This document shows positions 34,801 through 45,242 of a stretch of 64,000 nt of DNA, in pieces. Within the stretch, counting starts at the first letter, position 1, and every line of letters starts with the position of its first letter. The stretch lies in NCBI GenBank assembly GCA_019279435.1, contig JAAALK010000081.1:27988457-28052456 (forward strand). Reading direction: 5' to 3'. Under the pieces are notes generated by a model. That model was not told the DNA's origin. It made no database searches and saw nothing but the letters and a program-made list of their open reading frames with translations. A program made the position numbers and the translations under genes. The stretch is from Zizania palustris (Eukaryota > Streptophyta > Magnoliopsida > Poales > Poaceae).

Positions 34801-37800
34801 TACCTATCTATAATATTTGAGTTGGGTGTTACAATATGTTATAACCTTGTCACCAACGTTATTTGCACTCACCACAGAGAAGATCAACAAGGCACAGAAA
34901 GACACGAGAGAGGAAGAGTTTCCTGTTTCATTTCTTGTCTGGTTCTCCACAGTAATTACACCTCTCCTCTTAAACCCTGTCAGACATGTGGTCCACAAGC
35001 TGGTCATCACCCTCACATTCCGATTAAGCTTCCCTACTTAGTTTGCGCAGTGTGGTCCACAAACCGGGCCATCACCCTCAGTCCTTCACACATTCTGATT
35101 ACACTTCCCTACTTAGTTTATGCATTCTCCCTGTTCACATCTTCCGTTGTCATACCCTCTGGTATGACACTATAAATTTATACACCTCCATCCATCACTC
35201 CCATCACAACTTATTAGAGAGATACATTGCAAACAGCCAAACACTCTTGTCTTGTTGGCAAATTTGTATGATGCTGCCCTGTACTTTGATGAAAAAAATC
35301 TGCTGTAACACATGGACGCTCTGATAGTTAATAAAAGTTGCTATATATTTTATGTGTTGTCACTTTTTTAAAAGTTAACCAGTAGGAGAGGATCCTACTG
35401 GGGGTTATATTAAAAAAACAAACCCTTAATATTATGTGTTGTTACTTGTCGGTAACTTAGTATTTACCAGAAAATTATCTGAAACTCTTAATATTCAGTT
35501 TGGACGTCCTCAATTAGTTTCTGCATCTTTTACAGGCTTTTAAATCCAAGTACATTTGCTGGTTGGTTTGGTCGATCATTGTATCATGTAAGTTCATCTT
35601 TCTAAATTGCAACTTAGTTTGCATCTGTTGTGCAGAACTGCAGATAGCAATTGCAAATACTATGATAAAAAAATCCATGCATTGTTGTTTGCATCCTCTG
35701 CTATATCATAGGACAGTGTTTTCTTTTCTTTTTTTATTTTTTTCTACTTTTTTACATGGTCTCCTAAGTTTATTAAAGAAACCTCACCACATTAAATAAT
35801 GAGCAAAATAAAAAAAAAACAAAAGGAAAACATGGATAGGGAAGGACATATAGGAAAATCCAAATTGTACCAATGTTCAGAGTAACCCTACATGTAGAGT
35901 GTTGCATTATTTATTCAAGTGGTAAGTTTGCAGATCTTTTTTAGTAAGTGGTTACTGTCAATTTATTCTTGCGAAATGTATCCATCTGTCCAAAGTATAA
36001 TCTGTTTTAATTCTATCTATGGTCATTACACTTCCATTATGGAATGAGGCGACTATATAGGATTGGAGTACATGTCCCATATTACTATAAAAATTGAAAC
36101 CTACATAGGGTAGTTATTGCTATAAAACTCAGCATGCATTGAGCCACATCAGCAAGAATACAATAGCTGTTCTGCTGTTGGGCCCTTCCTATGCTTCATT
36201 AGAACCATCAATATGTTACATGTCTAGGTACCTGTCATGGCCTCATGGCCTCAAATCATGGGCCGGAGGGCCTGGCCCATCTGTAAACAGTACTGCCGGT
36301 AGTGTAGCAGCAGGGGATCTGGCCAAAGATCTCAATATGCCAAGGAGATTAGATAAATATGTTAGAGTGTGTGTGTGTGTGTCTAGCGGTCTGGCCCATG
36401 TATGGCCCTTGTAGGCTACTATTATTATCCACCCACCCTTTTAGGGTTGGGTGAGGAATACAATCTCTTTCATGGTATCAGAGCCTTAGGGCTCTCTCCT
36501 CTCCCCTCCTCTCTCCAGCCACCGCCGCCACCATGGCCGGCGAGCAACCTCCATCGCTGGTGCCGGCCTCCTCCTTCCCCCTCCTCTCCCCTCCCTCTCC
36601 CTGTCGCTAGGGTGGCCAGCAGGTCACTGTTGCGGTCGGATCCAGCATCACTGTGACTAGATCTAGCATTGTCGCGGCCGGATCTGGCGTCGACGTGACT
36701 GGATCTGCTCCTGCCGCCGCCCCCCACGTCGCCGCCGCCACCGGCGTGGCTAGCCTCGGCTTGGCCGCGGGAGGGGTCTCCACCTTCACGACGCCAGCGG
36801 CCTCCTCCCTCTTCCCCATTGCGCCGCCGCTCGGCCACGGGCGGGCTGGACGCCGCCGCTGGAGCCCCCTCCTCCCTCTTCCCCGCCGTGCCGCCGCTCG
36901 GCTAGGCCACAAGTGGGCTTGACGCCGCCGCCAGATCCTTCTCTTTCTTAGCTCTTAAGTTAGCAAGTCAAGATTTAGAAGATTAGGATTGAGTGAGTTT
37001 AGGAAAGAGTTATGTTTAGATTATTCTGTTTCAGATTTAGTAGATTTAGATCAATTAGAGAGGTTGGTCCCGTGTTTATATAAACAGGGCCCAAATAGGA
37101 GTTTAGGTCGTCGAATATTCAATTCAGGTATAGCCTTCTTGTATCCCTGCCTCCTTGTCACAGCGCCGCCGCGGCGACGAGGTCCAGGGCCTCGACCAAC
37201 TACCTCTTTTTCATATAAATTAAGAAGATTAGTTCCTACCAATTCCACGGAAATCCCTATCGGTGACAGTACCACTCACCCATCAATTGGTACAAGGCTC
37301 AACATGCATTGAGCCACATCACCTAGAAAACAAGATATAATCTTGTATGCTTGATCACAACTATTAAAATGTTGGGTACAGTTATCATTTCCCATCTGTC
37401 AAGAGCCCCAGTCCCTAGGACGGGAGGCCCTTGGCTGCAGAGTTCGTACCTGGCGTGGGGCGGAGCCCCTCGCCGCGCTATTGTGAAGAGCGGAGGGAGA
37501 CTTTAGAGAACGGGGGAGATTCTAGACAGAATTGAGGAAGACCGTAGAATAATACTTTTCATTGCTTGCCTTTGCCTTAAGGGCTTACATCTTTATTTAG
37601 GTAGTGTTTGGTTCCCTGTATGAGGAGGCACGGAACGGAATGGTTCCTGATATGGGGTGATACTTCTGTTTGGTTCGAGGGATGAGGTGGAATCAAGTGG
37701 AACCAAACGATCCAAAAAACAGAATATTCCCTGTAGATGTTGAACCACGTGGTACTGATTTTTTTGGCGAATGAGATGATTCCAAACCATCCCGTTTCAT

Positions 37801-40001
37801 TCCTCATCGTACACCAAACCAAACACTACCTTAGTGCTAATAGATCTAATCATGGAAATACTATTCAATGAATCCAATCATCTAATCATGGAAATATTAA
37901 TCAAGGAATCCAATCATCTAATCATAGAAATACTAATCAAGGAATCCAATCATCTAATCATGGAAATACCAATCAAGGAATCAAATCATCTAATCATGGA
38001 AATAACTAATCTTAACTAATAGGGAATCCAATCTTTAACTACCAAATATAATCCTTAACTAACTTGGAAATTAAATCCTAATCCATTAAGGGCTGACTGG
38101 TCCTTGTGCAGGCTAGGACTGCGGCTGGCCCAAGCCAGCCGTGGCAACCCATGACAATTTCAAGGATGCGTGCAAGTCCGTGAAATGTCCCTAGGGATGG
38201 CAATCGTACTCGATTACCCGTTTACCCGCGGGTAAAAACCCTATTAGGGTCGGGTTTGTTCTCAATTTTATACCCGACGGGTACGTGTATGGGTATCGAC
38301 TACCCATACCCGATTACCTGATTATCCACACTATAAAAAATAAATGTGAACCCTAGAAACCCTTCTCCCTCTTCTCTCTCCTCCCTCCACCCTCACCAGC
38401 TGCCACCTTCCTCCACTCATCTTTCTCTCCTTCCTCCACTCATCTTTCTCTCCATTCTCCACTCCTCTTCCAACTCCCACACCATCCTGTACCTTGTGCG
38501 GCTCCATGTGGATGCGTCGCCGAGCGCCGCCGGTGCGCTGGCCTGCGCCACCGGCCGCCCTGCTGCTAGCCCACACGGCCACGCGTCTGCGTCCTCACGC
38601 GCTGCCAAGCGTTGCACGCCCGCACCGCACTGCCATGCGCCTGCGCCCCACACGCCCATGTGCCTGCGTCCCCGCGTGCGGTAGAGCGCTCCCGCGAAAC
38701 GGCCGGTCGGGCTCCATTCCGACCCCGGTGAGCCGGCCCTAGCACTTCTCCTCAATCTCTTCATTTTTTCACGGGTAAACGGGTATACCCACGGATATAC
38801 GGCGCCCGCGGGTAACGGGTATGAGCACGGGTTTTTACCCGTTGGGTAAACGGGTACGGGTACGGGTATGCACTACCCGTACCCGTCATACCCGGTTGCC
38901 ATCCCTAAATGTCCCCGCTTGTAGTTTATGACTGTTCAGTTGGCATTAGTGAATAATTTCTAATATGTTCACTGAGTGTTCTTAGAAGAATTTATAATGG
39001 CATGTTTGGTCTGTTTCCAACTTTCCATTTCTTAACAAATTTTGGTAATGCAAATTTTGTTTTTACCCAATTTGGTAATGTTTGACATGGCAACAAACCA
39101 AACATGCTTTTAAATTACTGATGTAATAGGGGACCGGAGGTATCTGTTAGTTTCACTGATGCATGAACTACAGGTTGTTGATCTGACTATTTTACTTGGT
39201 TGATTTCAGGCGATTGTTGTTTTTGTGATTACAATTCATGCATATGCTAATGAGAAAAGTGAGATGGAGGAGTTGTCAATGGTTGCCCTCTCAGGAAGCA
39301 TTTTGTTGCAGGCATTTGTTGTGACATTGGAGATGAAGTAGGAAAACATGAATTTGAGTCATTATGCTTATGACAATTTCAGTTTCAGATTAAACCTGTC
39401 CTAACTTGTTTTCTCATTTGTGTAGTTCTTTCACATTTGTGCAATTTCTCGCGATATGGGGAAACTTTGTTGCCTTCTACGTCATAAATTTCCTCATCAG
39501 CATTATACCATCTGCTGGCATGTACACCATCATGTTCCGCCTATGCAGACAGCCCACATACTGGGTAACATTGCTGGTATGTATATTGTTACACGCTTAT
39601 AATTGATTGTGTATACTGTATAAAGAAGCCTGAATTCCTCTTGACCAAATTTAATGTTTCAGTTAATCAGTGGAGTTGGCATGGGCCCTATATTAGCTCT
39701 GAAGTATTTCAGATATACATACAAACCTAGTGCTATTAACATTCTTCAGAAGGCTGAGCGATCGCGTGGGCCAATGTACACCCTGGTAAATCTGGAGTCT
39801 CAACGGCGATCCGATATGGAGAACACAAACATTTCCATTTCGACACCTCCAGTGAAGAACAAGAACTCTGTTTATGAACCCTTGCTTTCTGAGTCACCCA
39901 TTTCTACCCGAAGATCGCTGGTATCCTCCTCCTTCGACATATTCCAGACAGCACAATCTAGGACCACATCCTCTTACCCCAGAAACATTAAAGCAAATTA
40001 A
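17881..40001 (+). CDS. ALA2: P4-type phospholipid-transporting ATPase, ALA2-like flippase
   Basis: Twenty-four exons splice in frame to 1104 aa: 17881-17999, 18139-18352, 20649-20765, 21660-21752, 21846-22020, 22955-23121, 24529-24633, 28650-28747, 28828-28970, 30035-30131, 30218-30327, 30421-30585, 30858-31012, 31105-31185, 31272-31392, 32076-32182, 32257-32388, 33008-33161, 34363-34480, 34603-34776, 35536-35587, 39210-39337, 39426-39576, 39663-40001. Length and sequence match Arabidopsis ALA2 (about 1107 aa), which flips aminophospholipids, chiefly phosphatidylserine, in endomembranes with an ALIS/CDC50 partner. Visible: first membrane pair (FLLIACLQLWSLITPV), PISI in M4 (326-329), phosphorylation motif DKTGT (Asp379), KGADE, TGDK (634-637), GDGGND (749-754) and the C-terminal membrane bundle. 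Odd: the actuator motif normally DGET reads DGEI (155-158). Introns hold many transposons. The start fits the family (MKRFVYIND). All used donors are GT and acceptors AG. Confidence 0.93.
18624..18640. repeat. G17 homopolymer in intron 2
   Basis: Seventeen consecutive G, unusual in plant introns. Length is likely polymorphic or error-prone. Confidence 0.9.
18801..19521. mobile_element. hAT-like non-autonomous element, family A copy 1
   Basis: Ends CATGGTTGTCACG and CGTGACAACCATG are inverted repeats. Perfect 8-bp duplication CATGTTAC (18793-18800 and 19522-19529). Subterminal zones are built of GCCTAGGCG-type palindromic repeats; the core has a roughly 60-bp C-rich tandem repeat (19030-19310, CTTGCGCCGCCGGCCGCC). 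It lies in flippase intron 2. No transposase. Confidence 0.88.
25069..26873. mobile_element. hAT-like non-autonomous element, family A copy 2
   Basis: Ends CATAGTTGTTACGG and CATGACAACTATG, with perfect 8-bp duplication AGTTTGAT (25061-25068 and 26874-26881). GGCGAGGCG and GCTTAGGCG repeats are subterminal. The core carries a GC-rich tandem array of about 60 bp (26236-26500) and a nested element at 25539-26184. It lies in flippase intron 7. No transposase. Confidence 0.9.
25539..26184. mobile_element. hAT-like MITE, family B, nested in family A copy 2
   Basis: Ends TAGGGGTGGCAAT and TTGCCACCCCTA, with perfect 8-bp duplication CTGGAGAG (25531-25538 and 26185-26192). Subterminal repeats of the CCCGCGGGT type. 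The core contains a (TATATGTA)n minisatellite at about 25732-25862. The same family occurs at 38192-38907. Confidence 0.9.
27350..28221. mobile_element. hAT-like non-autonomous element, family A copy 3
   Basis: Ends CATAGTTGTTACGG and CCATAACAACTATG, with perfect 8-bp duplication ATTACGGT (27342-27349 and 28222-28229). A C-rich, CCGCGCC-repeated core (27840-28060) is followed by GGCGACGCCAT-type repeats. It lies in flippase intron 7, 476 bp after copy 2. No transposase. Confidence 0.9.
31477..31841. repeat. three tandem copies of a 120-126-bp unit in intron 15
   Basis: Units start near 31477, 31597 and 31717 and share CCAATGATGGTAGAATT and ATAATAACCAATAATTATG with almost no changes; the third has a small insertion. 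High identity implies recent amplification. Confidence 0.92.
36128..37321 (+). mobile_element. LTR-retrotransposon fragment flanked by a 24-bp direct repeat
   Basis: A sequence ending in TCA joins directly to a tRNA-iMet-type primer-binding site at 36473. The LTR-like part is about 36215-36472. The rest (GC-rich 36520-36930, then AT-rich) has no gag/pol coding and no second LTR. A 24-bp repeat with one mismatch (36128-36151 and 37298-37321) brackets the insert, far longer than the 5-bp duplication of LTR integration. The fragment lies in flippase intron 21. Confidence 0.55.
36473..36485 (+). other. primer-binding site (initiator tRNA-Met type)
   Basis: TGGTATCAGAGCC immediately after a CA-ending stretch is the classical plant LTR-retrotransposon primer-binding site. 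Confidence 0.75.
37600..37830. mobile_element. Tourist-like MITE in intron 21
   Basis: Ends GGTAGTGTTTGGTTCC and AACCAAACACTACC, with duplication TTA (37597-37599 and 37831-37833). 231 bp, non-coding. Confidence 0.88.
37848..38010. repeat. 36-bp tandem repeat, 4.5 copies
   Basis: Units begin at 37848, 37884, 37920, 37956 and 37992, each starting AATCATGGAAATA or a one-base variant. It lies in intron 21, just right of the Tourist MITE. Confidence 0.92.
38192..38907. mobile_element. hAT-like MITE, family B copy 2
   Basis: Ends TAGGGATGGCAATCG and GGTTGCCATCCCTA, with perfect 8-bp duplication AATGTCCC (38184-38191 and 38908-38915). Subterminal arrays of TACCCGCGGGTA and GGGTACGGGTA. GC-rich core (38340-38750). 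It lies in flippase intron 21. Confidence 0.9.
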
Positions 40002-40908
40002 TTTCTGGTCGTGGTTGTAGAACAGATTATATTTTCAGTAGGATTGCCAGAATAACAGAGACCAAGCAATACCCCTCTTTAGAAAGAGGACAGGTGATAG
40101 CATTCAGTTGGATTAGGTCTGTTGTATAGAGCCCAAAAGGATTTGTTTTATATTGACTAGAAAATAAACAGGAAAGTGTTAAAAGGGGGGCTTTTGTATT
40201 TCTCCCCAACTTATCAACATCAGCTTACAAAGGAGCGTGTTAAAAACAGTTTCATCTGAAATCTGAATATGACATGTTTATCCCTCATTACTAAACAATA
40301 TGCAGACAATCATTACTCATAACTTCTAGTGATCAAGTGGTATTTACCTCCCTCCACTCTTAAAAACAGCTTAAAGGATTTGTTTTATATTGTCTAGAAA
40401 ATGATATCTTGGTATGCATTTTCTGCGGTTTATAAGATGAAGGCACCTGACCTAGGTATAAGACTGCTACTATTAAGCTAAAACATCGAATAAACAATAA
40501 AATTAATCTTATGATCTCAAAAGTAAGTTATAAAATTTATAGATGTGGCAAAAGCCAATGAAAGCAAAGTAGCTTATTGGATTATCACTTGAATTATAAT
40601 AAACTGATAGGTTTGTTTTGGTTTATGAAAAATTGCTAGATTACTTACTAAAATAAACATGAACTAAATTAAATCAGACTTTTGTCACCTTGTACAAAGG
40701 GAGAATTAACCGAAGAACATGTCTCCATCAATTAATGCATTCATCATCAGCACACTGACAATCCGATACAAACCCTTCTATTTATTCGACAATCCCACAA
40801 TTAATAGGGTAATTGTAAAAAAATAAAAATTATTTAAATCGTAGTCCATTCCAAAACCACCCGCTTATGGTGGTAAGAAATTAAGGCGATGCCAACGCTG
40901 CCATCCAG
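40002..40908. other. intergenic between convergent flippase and UGT genes
   Basis: Includes the flippase 3' UTR with a candidate AATAAA at 40163-40168. A segment of about 33 bp around GGATTTGTTTTATATTG recurs at 40137 and 40374. Otherwise AT-rich, with no gene seen. Confidence 0.5.
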
Positions 40909-42405
40909 TTAGCTCGGCATTACTTGCTTGGTCTCGGAAACGCCCTGCAGAAACCGGCGCAAGTTGAGCGCAGCCGTGGCGTCTCCGTCGATGTCGGCGG
41001 CGGCGGAGGCGGACAGGGCCTTGGCGGTGCGCGCCTTCCACTGGCTCGCGCGGCGGCGTATCGCGCGGGCCTCGACGCTGTCGCCCATGACGGCGTTGAT
41101 GCAGCGCGCGAGCTCCGACGAGAGCACGGTGCCGTCGGCGTCGGCGGCGGCGTCTGCGCGCACCCCAACGCCCCAGCGCGCCTCCGCCATGCGCGCGTTG
41201 GTCGCCTGGTCGGACCACTGCGGCGCCATCACCACCGGCACGCCGCACGCCACGCTCTCCAGCGTCGAGTTCCACCCGCCGTGCGTCACAAAGCAGCCCA
41301 CCGCGCGGTGCGCCAGCACGCGCGCCTGGCTGCACCACTCCACCACCATCCCGCCTTCCGGCGTGGCGACCGGCAGGCTGGTGGCGCCGCCGCGGCTGGT
41401 GCGGTTGTCGCGCCGGACCACCCAGAGGAACGGCCGGTTGGTCACCTCGAGGCAGCGGCGTATCTCCTCGAGCTGCTTCGCAGACAGCACGGCGAGGCTG
41501 CCGAACGAGATGTACACGACGGAGGCCTCCGGCTGATTGTCGAGCCAATGCATATAGCCGACATTGTCGTCCTGCTCGAAGAGGTCGCCGGCATTGTCGG
41601 CCGTATCGTCGATGACCATGGGTCCCACCGGGATGAGGTCAATGCCCGGGACGGACGCGAGCGCCTCCGTCTCGAGGGCGTCGAAGGTGTTCACCAGCAC
41701 GCGCGGCATCGCGCCACGCTTGCCATGGCCGTACGCGGCGGCCGTAGCTTCGACGACGTGGAACATCTCCCGGAATGCCTGGAGGTAGGGGCTTGGCCCG
41801 GTTAGCAGCGACGGCAGGTCGCGTGCGCGGAGGAACTCGAGGCCGGGGACTTCGACGCGGCGATTGGGGTCGTCACGGACGCCGGCGGCAGCGTCGACGA
41901 CGCCATGGCGGCCGTGGAAGTAATGGTAGTAGACTGAGAGCACGGCGGCCGGCATGGTCCAGAAGAAGTACGCCGGCACGTTCAGGTCCCTGGCGACGTC
42001 GGCCGCGAACGGCAGGAGCAGAGTGTACACGACGCACGTCACTGGCCTCCCCCGCGCGCGCAACGCCGCCGCCAGCCGCGCCAGCGACGCCGGCCCGACG
42101 AGCTGCAGCCTCCCGACGAACGCCGCCCCGTCACACCGCTCAGGCTGGAATCCGTCGTCGAACCCGTCGGTGAACGCAGCGTAGTCGACGCCGGCCGCGT
42201 CCGACAGCACCACAGCCCCCTCCCCGGCGGCGCCGGCCGCCTTCCCGGGGAACATCCTCCTTAGCGCAGACAGAGGCACAGCCATCGTGGCCCTCGCCCC
42301 CACCCCCGCCCCCGCCGCCGCCGCCGCCGCCACCAGCGCGCGCGCCAGCCGCCTCGCCGGCGTGATCTGCCCCTGCGCCGCCCCCGACACAATCAAGAAA
42401 TGCAT
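40909..42405 (-). CDS. family-1 UDP-glycosyltransferase, UGT75-like
   Basis: 498 aa, single exon, GC-rich. GT-B fold enzyme that transfers a sugar, usually glucose, from UDP-sugar to small acceptors (crocetin, flavonoid or carboxylate acceptors in the UGT75 group; the acceptor cannot be predicted). N-terminal acceptor half; the C-terminal PSPG box (about 356-399) begins WCSQARVLAH, contains THGGWNSTLESV and ends WSDQ, whose final Gln favours UDP-glucose. SFGSLAVLS precedes it. Odd: the catalytic His expected in the N-terminal QGHI motif is Gln (QGQITPARR, Gln13), and the usual HCGW is HGGW. The protein is otherwise full length and open. Possibly inactive or altered in chemistry. The start MHFLIVSG aligns with family starts. 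No in-window partner gene. Confidence 0.92.
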   Translation of the reverse strand: MHFLIVSGAAQGQITPARRLARALVAAAAAAGAGVGARATMAVPLSALRRMFPGKAAGAAGEGAVVLSDAAGVDYAAFTDGFDDGFQPERCDGAAFVGRLQLVGPASLARLAAALRARGRPVTCVVYTLLLPFAADVARDLNVPAYFFWTMPAAVLSVYYHYFHGRHGVVDAAAGVRDDPNRRVEVPGLEFLRARDLPSLLTGPSPYLQAFREMFHVVEATAAAYGHGKRGAMPRVLVNTFDALETEALASVPGIDLIPVGPMVIDDTADNAGDLFEQDDNVGYMHWLDNQPEASVVYISFGSLAVLSAKQLEEIRRCLEVTNRPFLWVVRRDNRTSRGGATSLPVATPEGGMVVEWCSQARVLAHRAVGCFVTHGGWNSTLESVACGVPVVMAPQWSDQATNARMAEARWGVGVRADAAADADGTVLSSELARCINAVMGDSVEARAIRRRASQWKARTAKALSASAAADIDGDATAALNLRRFLQGVSETKQVMPS

Positions 42406-42890
42406 CTCTCCTCCCTCCCACCACCGCCGCCGCCGCCGCCGCCGACGTCGACGTCGTGCTTGGCCGGCGCCTCACGACACAAACACGAGTAGCCGAGTAG
42501 ACACTAATCACTAAGCAGGTCGACACCTGCAGCTGCTTGTACTACAGGCTTACACAGACAGTGGACACATGTAAGCACGGCGTGCCGGGAGGCGATGAGA
42601 AGCTAGCTAGCTAGCTGCAGAGGGAGCTCACTACAAGCTGCTCGAGCCTTTTAATGGCGGCAGGGCGCGCGCGGCGGGCGTGGCGTATACGGCGTCGGAT
42701 AGTTTATGATATCCGCAGGTGGGCGCGCGAGGCGAAATCGGTGGTCCGCGAGCGCGCGCTGGCGGCGGCGGCAGCGGTGGCAGCGGTCGAGCTGTAGGCG
42801 GCTAGCTAGCTAGGCGGCTGCCGGATGTCGGTCGATGGAGAGGAGAACGCGGTAGGCAGAGCGCGGCAGGTGCGTCCCTTGCGGTATATT

Positions 42891-43192
42891 TGTCCCGGTG
42901 TTTGGAACTCTTGTGTGTAGGGATACCTTAGGAAAGTTTAGCACTTATCGTATCGGATTAGAGGTTTGTAGCGAATGTTCGGATGTTGATTAAAAGGATT
43001 AAATATGATCATTTTAGTACTTATAATTAGCATCCGATGATCTAATTAGGTTTACTGGATTTATCTTGCAAATTAGCTTAAGAGTTCTATAATTAGTTTT
43101 ATAATTAAATCATATTTAATATTTATAATTAACATCCAAACATCCGATTTGACGAAGGCTAAAGTTTAGCCCCAAGAACAGGCCTTTAATTT
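42891..43192. mobile_element. Tourist-like MITE relic in the UGT upstream region
   Basis: Contains GTGTTTGGAACTC on the left and CTAAAGTTTAGCCCC plus GAACAGGCC on the right, with internal similarity (GTTTTATAATTAA, ACATCCAAACATCCGA) to the copy at 48057-48405. Target duplication unclear. It begins about 490 bp upstream of the UGT ATG. Confidence 0.6.
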
Positions 43193-43475
43193 GGCTCGTG
43201 TTATTTTTTAAAAAAATAAAAAAGGTTACACGGTTCCGTGATGTGATGTGATATCAAAACTTCTCGTCCTAACATGCTTAACTGGAGTCATCTTATTGAT
43301 ACGTAATTAAGATTATCTTGGATTAATGACATATAGGCTAGTATGAAATATTTTCAATTTTTATTTAAATGAATGATAAATATATATATATATATGATCA
43401 ATTTTTTCTATTAGAAGAAAAACAATTACAACCATACTGATATGAAGGAACAAACGCATTAAACCCGTACTCTTA

Positions 43476-43833
43476 GGCTATTCACAATGGAAATTTTATG
43501 GGATGTTTCATGGTATTAATTACCATGCCACATCAGATTTTTTGCTTACATGACATTCAATTAATGAAGAAAGAGAAGGAAGTAGTGTCATTAACATGAC
43601 ATGGTGCTAACCCGTTTCCAAGACGGATGAAATGAAATGAAACAACCATTGAAAGCTAAATCGTTTCATCAGAGAGAGGGTATTTCATGAGAGCTAGTTG
43701 CATTTAATTACACTGGTTAGCCTAGGAAATAGTGAAATGAAACTCTCCACTGAGAGAGGGTATTTCATTCAGTTGTAAAGCTGACGTGAAATTTTAGAAA
43801 ACAGTGCTATGAAACTCACCATTGTAAATAGCC
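43476..43833. mobile_element. Tourist-like MITE (same family as 1897-2254)
   Basis: 358 bp, ends GGCTATTCACAATGG and CCATTGTAAATAGCC, with perfect TTA duplication (43473-43475 and 43834-43836). Non-coding. Confidence 0.9.
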
Positions 43834-44541
43834 TTACAATTATATATTACTATCTTATAATTCAAGGAAAATAGTATAGTTTTCATAATTATATATGTCC
43901 TTAATATATATCCGCGAATCTAAAATTTATCACAGTTTAGACGAAGCAGAAAACAAATAATTTCCGCCAATTAAAAATAGGTTGCTAGCTAGCGCCCGTG
44001 GTTTTCTTAGTAGGATTAGCTAGAGTGTGGTTCGAGGCAATGGTGGATAGAATGATTTCATTTGGTTTTTAGTTGGATATGGGATGATTTAATTTTTATT
44101 TGGTTGGATGGGATGAAATAATTCAGTTTTTTGTTTGATTCGAGATATATAAGTGTCGATAGATGTGCAGTGAGGTGCTTACGAGGGAGGATGGACGAGT
44201 TCATCCAGCCAAAAAATCGGATGAGACTGTTCAGTGTCTATATAGAATATCCTTCTGGTCTAGATGGACTCGTCCAAGCACCTGATCATGCAGCTTTTTT
44301 AAGCTTGATTTCAATATCTTGTTAAATAGTTCGATTGAATAGACAAAATTTATAAAATAGATTTTATCTTAAACATGTATTTTTATAATTGTCTTTTATG
44401 TAACCAGTATGCAAAATTAGAAATGTATAGCCCACGATATATCTGCAAGATGGTAGTTTAAAAAATTCACAGGAGATATAATTCTATAAGATTATCAAAC
44501 CTTGTACAATAAACAAGTCATCTCCTCATTAGAGGCGTCTA
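43834..44541. other. intergenic, no gene seen
   Basis: AT-rich. No feature beyond short low-complexity stretches; small open frames lack any recognisable domain. Confidence 0.5.
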
Positions 44542-45242
44542 AACAAACTCAATCGTTGTAATCGGAAAATTTTATGGCGCCTCTAATAATTATGGACCAT
44601 TCATTTTTACATATCTAATGATCGAGATTTAAACATAAAAATCTATTACCACCTCTCAGATTTTTTTCTTTTTCCCCTTCTCTCTTCCTCTCCCTCTTTC
44701 TCCATTCGAATGGCCTTGCTATCTCAAGGGGCGTGGGGGCAGTGGAGCAGCAGACGGGGTTATCTTAACAAACTCAATCACTGTAATTGGAAAATTTTAT
44801 GGTATCTCTAATAATTGTCGACCATTCATTTTTACAGATCTAATGATCCAGATTTAAACATAAAAATATATTACAGCCTCTCAAATTTTTTTCTTTTCCC
44901 CTTCTCTCTTCCTCTCCCTCTTTATCCGTTCGATTGGCCTGGCTGGCTCAATGGGGGCGATGGGGGTAGTGGAGCAGTAGACAAGATTATCTTAACAAAC
45001 TCAATCATTGTAATCGGAAAATTTTATTGTACCTCTAATAACTATATAGACTATTCATTTTTTACATATCTAATGGTCTAGATTTAAACATAAAAATCTA
45101 TTACTGCCTCTAAAATTTTCTTTTCTTTTCCCTTCTCTCTATTATTCCTATCTCTCTTTCTCCGTTCTTTTCCCCTTCTCTCTATTCCTCTCCCTCTTTC
45201 TCCGTTCGATTGGCCTGGCTGGCTCAATGGGGGCGGTGGAGC
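44542..45242. repeat. three tandem copies of a 225-250-bp unit
   Basis: Units start at 44542, 44767 and 44994, each with AACAAACTCAATC, GGAAAATTTTAT, GATTTAAACATAAAAAT and a pyrimidine-rich tract (CCCCTTCTCTCT). The third has an internal duplication of the pyrimidine tract near 45165-45205. Confidence 0.9.

Noticed and set aside
37397..38156. Possible solo LTR starting TGTCA and ending TGACA
   Set aside because: Termini fit, but the flanking 5 bp do not match (CCATC versus ATTTC) and no internal LTR hallmark is visible; left as an unproven possibility.
40924..41805. Plus-strand open frame of 293 codons
   Set aside because: Antisense shadow of the GC-rich glycosyltransferase gene, which has clear family motifs on the minus strand.
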